Source: Phylloscopus collybita | Lineage: Eukaryota; Chordata; Aves; Passeriformes; Phylloscopidae | Reading direction: 5' to 3' | NCBI GenBank assembly: GCA_027886175.1 | Contig: JAJNNQ010000027.1 | Location: 9,500,001-9,564,000 of the forward strand | Length of the DNA stretch: 64,000 nt | Shown here: positions 60,689 through 64,000 of the stretch, piece by piece | Numbering within the stretch: position 1 is the stretch's first letter | How the letters are laid out: each line of letters opens with the position of its first letter | Notes under the pieces: model-generated | Told to the model about the DNA's origin: nothing | Seen by the model: only the letters and a program-made list of their open reading frames with translations | The model's database searches: none | Program-made: the position numbers and the translations under genes

Positions 60689-63370
60689 GTTTTCCCATGG
60701 AAAAGGGCCACCGTTCGTGTCTAATGCTGTCTGCCTGCCACTGGGCTTATGGCTACTAAAATTACATACAAATGAGGATATCTCCCAGATGCAATATGCC
60801 ACCAGTTGGAAGTTTGCCTCCTCTTGTAGTGCCAGAGGCCTCCTAGAAAATGACATCAGGAACCTGGGGTGGAGACGTTGGTTTCCATGGAAATGGGCCA
60901 CTATTCATGTCTAATTCTGTCTGCCTTGCTCTGGGATTCTGCCTACTAAAATTCCACTTAAATTCCATACAAATGAGAATATCTCCCAGGTGCAATCAAA
61001 CACCAGATGGAAGTTTCTCTGCCCTTGTGTTTCCAAAGGTCTCCTACAAACTGCCCTCGGGAACCTAGGGTGGAGACTTTGGTTTCCCTAGGAAAAGGAC
61101 CACTGTTCCTGTCTAATGCTGTCTGCCTGGCACTGTGGTTATGACTGCTGAAGTTCCATAAAAATGAGGATATCTCCCAGGTGCAATCTACCACCAGGTG
61201 GAAGTTTGTCTGCCCTCGTAGTGCCAAATGCCTCCTAAAAACTGACATCAGGAACATGGGGTGGAGACTGTGGTTTCCCATAGAAATGGGCCACCGTTTG
61301 TGTCTAATGCTGTCTGACAGCCACTAGGCTTATGCTTACTAAAATTCCACTAAAATTCTATAGAAATGAGGATATCTCCCAGGTGCAATCTACAACCACG
61401 TGGACGTTTGTCTGCCCTCGTAGTGCCTAAGGCCTCCTAAAAACTGACATCAGGACCGTGGGGTGGAGACTTTGTTTTCCCATGGAAATGGGCCACCGTT
61501 TATGTGTAATGCTATGTGCCTGCCACTGGGCTTATGCCTAGTAAAATTCCATACAAATGAGGATATCTCCCAGATGGAGTCTACCACCAGTTGAAAGTTT
61601 GTCTGCCTTTGTAATGCCAACGGCCTCCTACAAACTGACATCAGGAATCTGGAGAGAACGCTTTGGTTTCTATTGGAAAAGGGCCACCCTTTGTGTTTAA
61701 TGCTGTCTCCTTGCCACTGGGTTTATGACTACTGAAACTACATACACATGAGGATATCTCCCAGATGCAGTATGTTACCAGGCGGAAGTTTGTCTGCCCT
61801 TGTAGTGCCACAGGCCTCTTAGAAACGAACATCAGGAACGTGGGGTGGAGACTGTGGTTTCCCATAGGAATGGGCCATTGTTCGTGTCTAATGCTGTCTG
61901 CCTGCCACTGGGTTTCTTCCTACTAAAATTCCACTAAAATTCCATAGAAATGAGGATATCTCCCAGGTGCAACCTACAACCAGATGGAAGTTTCTCTGCC
62001 CTTATATTGGAAAACGCCTCCTACAATGAGACATCAGCAACGTGGGGTGGAGATTTTGGTTTCCCATGGAAAAGGGCCACTGTTCGTGTCCAATGCTGTC
62101 TGCGTGCCACTTGGCTTCTGCCTTCTGAAATCCCATACAAATGAGCATATCTCCCCGATGCAATCAACCACCAGATGGAAGTTTTTCTGCCCTTGTATTG
62201 CCAAAGGCCTCCTTCAAACTGACATCAGGAACATAGGATGGGTAATTTGTCTTTCCATGGAAAAGGGCCACCGTTCTTGTCTAATGCTGTCTGCCTGCCA
62301 GTGGGCATATGCCTACTAAAGTTCCATACATATGAGGATATCTCCCAAATGGAATTTCCCACCAGATGGAAGTTTGTCTGCCCTTTTAATGCCAAAGGCC
62401 TCCTACAAACTGACATGAGGAGCCTGGGTTGGAGACTTTGGTTTCCCATGGGTATTGGGCAGCGTTCGTGTGTAATGCTGTCTGCCTGCCGCTGGACTTC
62501 TGCCTACTAAAATACCACTAAAATTCCATACAAATGGCGATATCTCCCAGGTCCAATCTACCACCAGATGGAATTTTTTCTGCCCTTGTAGTTCCAATCG
62601 CCTCTTACAGACTGACATCAGGAACGGGGGATGGAGACTTTGGTTTCCCATGGAAATGAGCCACTATTCATGTCTAATTCTATCTACCTGCTGCTGGGAT
62701 TCTGCCTACTAAAATTCCACTAAAATTCCATACAAATGAGTATATCTCCCAGCTACAACCTAACACCAGATGGAAGTTTCTCTGCCCTTGTAGTGCCAAA
62801 GGCCTCCTACAAACTGCCATCAGGAACCTATGGTGGAGACTTTGGTTTCCCATGGAAAAGGACCACCGTTCCTGTCTAATGCTCTTTGCCTGGCACTGTG
62901 TTTATGACTGCTGAAGTTCCATAAAAATGAGGATATCTCCCAGGTGTAATCTACCACCGGGTGGAAGTCTGTCTGCCCCCGTAGTGCCAAAGGTCTCCTA
63001 CAAACTGACATCAAGAAGCTGGGGTGGAGACTTTGGTTTCCCATGGAAAAGGTCCATTGTTTGTGTCTAATGCTGTCTGCCTGCCACTGGGCTTATGCCT
63101 GCTGAAATTCCATACAAATGAGGATATCTCCTCGATGAGATCAACCACCAGATGGAACTTGGTCTGCTCTTGTAGTGCCAAAGGCCTCCTACAAACTCAC
63201 ACCAGGACCCTGGAGTGGAGACTTTGGTTTCCCATGGAAATGGGCCAGCATTCATGCCTAATGACTTGTGCATGCCACTAGGCTTCTGCCTATTAAAATC
63301 CCACTAAAATTCCATACAAATGAGGATGTCTCCCAGGTGCAATCTACCACCAGATGGAAGTTTGTCTGCC
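60689..63370 (-). repeat. 2,739-bp higher-order unit, copy 2
   Basis: Second copy, highly similar. It ends at about 63370, where TTTGTCTGCCC is followed by TTGTGTTTCC instead of CTGTAGAGCC. Small differences include GATGAGATCAACC at 63134 for GATGCAATCAACC. Confidence 0.88.
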
Positions 63371-64000
63371 CTTGTGTTTCCAAAGGCCTCCTACAAACTG
63401 CCATCAGGAACCTAGTGTGGAGACTTTGGTTTCCCATGGAAAAGGACCACCGTTCCTGTCTAATGCTGTCTGCCTGGCACTGAGGTTATGACTGCTGAAG
63501 TTCCATACAAATGAGGATACTTTCCAGGTGCAATCTACCACCAGATGGAAGTTTGTCTGCCTTCGTAGTGCCAAAGGCCTCCTCCAAACTGACACCAGGA
63601 ACCTGGTGTGGAGACTTTGGTTTCCCATGGAAATGGGCCAGCGTTCGTGCCTAATGATGTGTTCCTGCCACTAGGCTTCTGCCTATTAAAATACCACTAA
63701 AATTCCTTATAAATGAGGATGTCTCCCAGGTGCAATCTACCACCAGATAGAAGTTTGTCTGCCCCTGTAGAGCCAAAGGCTTCCTACAAATTGACATCAG
63801 GAACCTGGGGCGGAGACTTTGGTTTCCCATGGAAAAGGGCCACCGTTCGTATCTTATGCTGTCTGCCTGCTACTGGGCTTATGGCTACTAAAATTACATA
63901 CAAATGAGGATATCTCCCAGATGCAATATGACAGCAGTTGGAAGTTAGTCTCCTCTTGTAGTGCCAGAGGCCTCCTAAAAAATGACATCAGGAACCTGGG
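63371..64000 (-). repeat. Satellite continuing past the window edge
   Basis: Minus-oriented monomers. The part at about 63404-63907 is the reverse complement of sequence at 9264-9767 (coordinate sum 73,171) and, more distantly placed, at 16509-17012 (sum 80,416), that is, of block A. The array is cut by the window end. Confidence 0.88.

Larger units (their letters stand above)
28139..64000 (-). repeat. Satellite array, minus orientation (right arm)
   Basis: The same 191/202-bp family on the opposite strand, read here as CTTTGGTTTCCCATGG, CACCGTTCGTGTCTAATG, CTGTCTGCCTGCCACTGGGC and ACAAATGAGGATATCTCCC. I saw no further orientation switch up to the window end. Higher-order duplications of 786 bp, 1,960 bp, 2,739 bp and 8.8 kb lie within it and are listed separately. 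No host gene, RNA gene or other mobile element is visible. The longest open frame (47550-48215) appears only because of a 1-base difference from its duplicate. Confidence 0.95.

Noticed and set aside
28139..64000. The same frames on swapped strands in the right arm
   Set aside because: The swap simply follows the array inversion and supports the repeat explanation.
1..64000. CRISPR array
   Set aside because: Periodic repeats are present, but the units are 191-202 bp, contiguous and diverged, without short identical repeats and unique spacers.
6834..64000. CENP-B box
   Set aside because: TTCG occurs in most monomers (GTTCGTGTCTAATG), but the bases after it do not fit the core pattern TTCG-N4-A-N2-CGGG.
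1..64000. tRNA, rRNA or host protein-coding genes
   Set aside because: No tRNA-like or rRNA-like segment and no recognisable host protein was found outside the ERV.

Overview
This window holds no host gene. It is about 60 kb of tandem satellite DNA interrupted by one defective endogenous retrovirus (ERV). The basic satellite monomer is 191 bp, with a second class of about 202 bp. The ERV is a class II (alpha/beta-like) provirus whose envelope gene looks alpharetrovirus-like. This ERV type, its 6-bp target duplication and the 191-bp monomer suggest a bird, possibly a songbird, and centromeric or pericentromeric heterochromatin. The host is an inference. I recall that a 191-bp centromeric satellite (Tgut191A) is described in zebra finch, but I could not compare sequences.

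Layout. (1) 1-3077: satellite in 'plus' orientation, defined as CCATGGGAAACCAAAGTCTC reading on the + strand. (2) 3072-6833: the ERV with its 6-bp target-site duplication. It consists of a 79-bp 5' LTR stub, pol reduced to RNase H and integrase with two in-frame stops, env with one in-frame stop, a polypurine tract and a 716-bp 3' LTR. Most of the 5' LTR, the primer-binding site, gag, protease and reverse transcriptase are missing. (3) 6828 to about 28138: satellite, plus orientation. (4) About 28139: an abrupt orientation switch without spacer. (5) About 28139-64000: satellite, minus orientation throughout.

The satellite has strong higher-order structure from segmental duplications of 2 to about 45 monomers. 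Examples are a 382-bp dimer (7.0-7.8 kb), 1,560 bp (18.8-22.0 kb), 1,960 bp (42.1-46.0 kb), 8.8 kb (41.6-59.2 kb), 786 bp (48.3-49.9 and 57.1-58.7 kb) and 2,739 bp (57.9-63.4 kb). Several left-arm blocks have near-identical inverted partners in the right arm in mirrored order, as in a large inverted duplication whose right arm later expanded. Clusters of homopolymer indels between otherwise identical copies suggest residual long-read consensus errors.

Nearly every open reading frame outside 3.1-6.1 kb is a by-product of the repeat and is not annotated as a gene. The ERV pieces do not form a working system. I found no undescribed gene system; the notable content is the architecture of the array. 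All identity statements come from reading by eye, and block boundaries are approximate to tens of bases unless stated otherwise.
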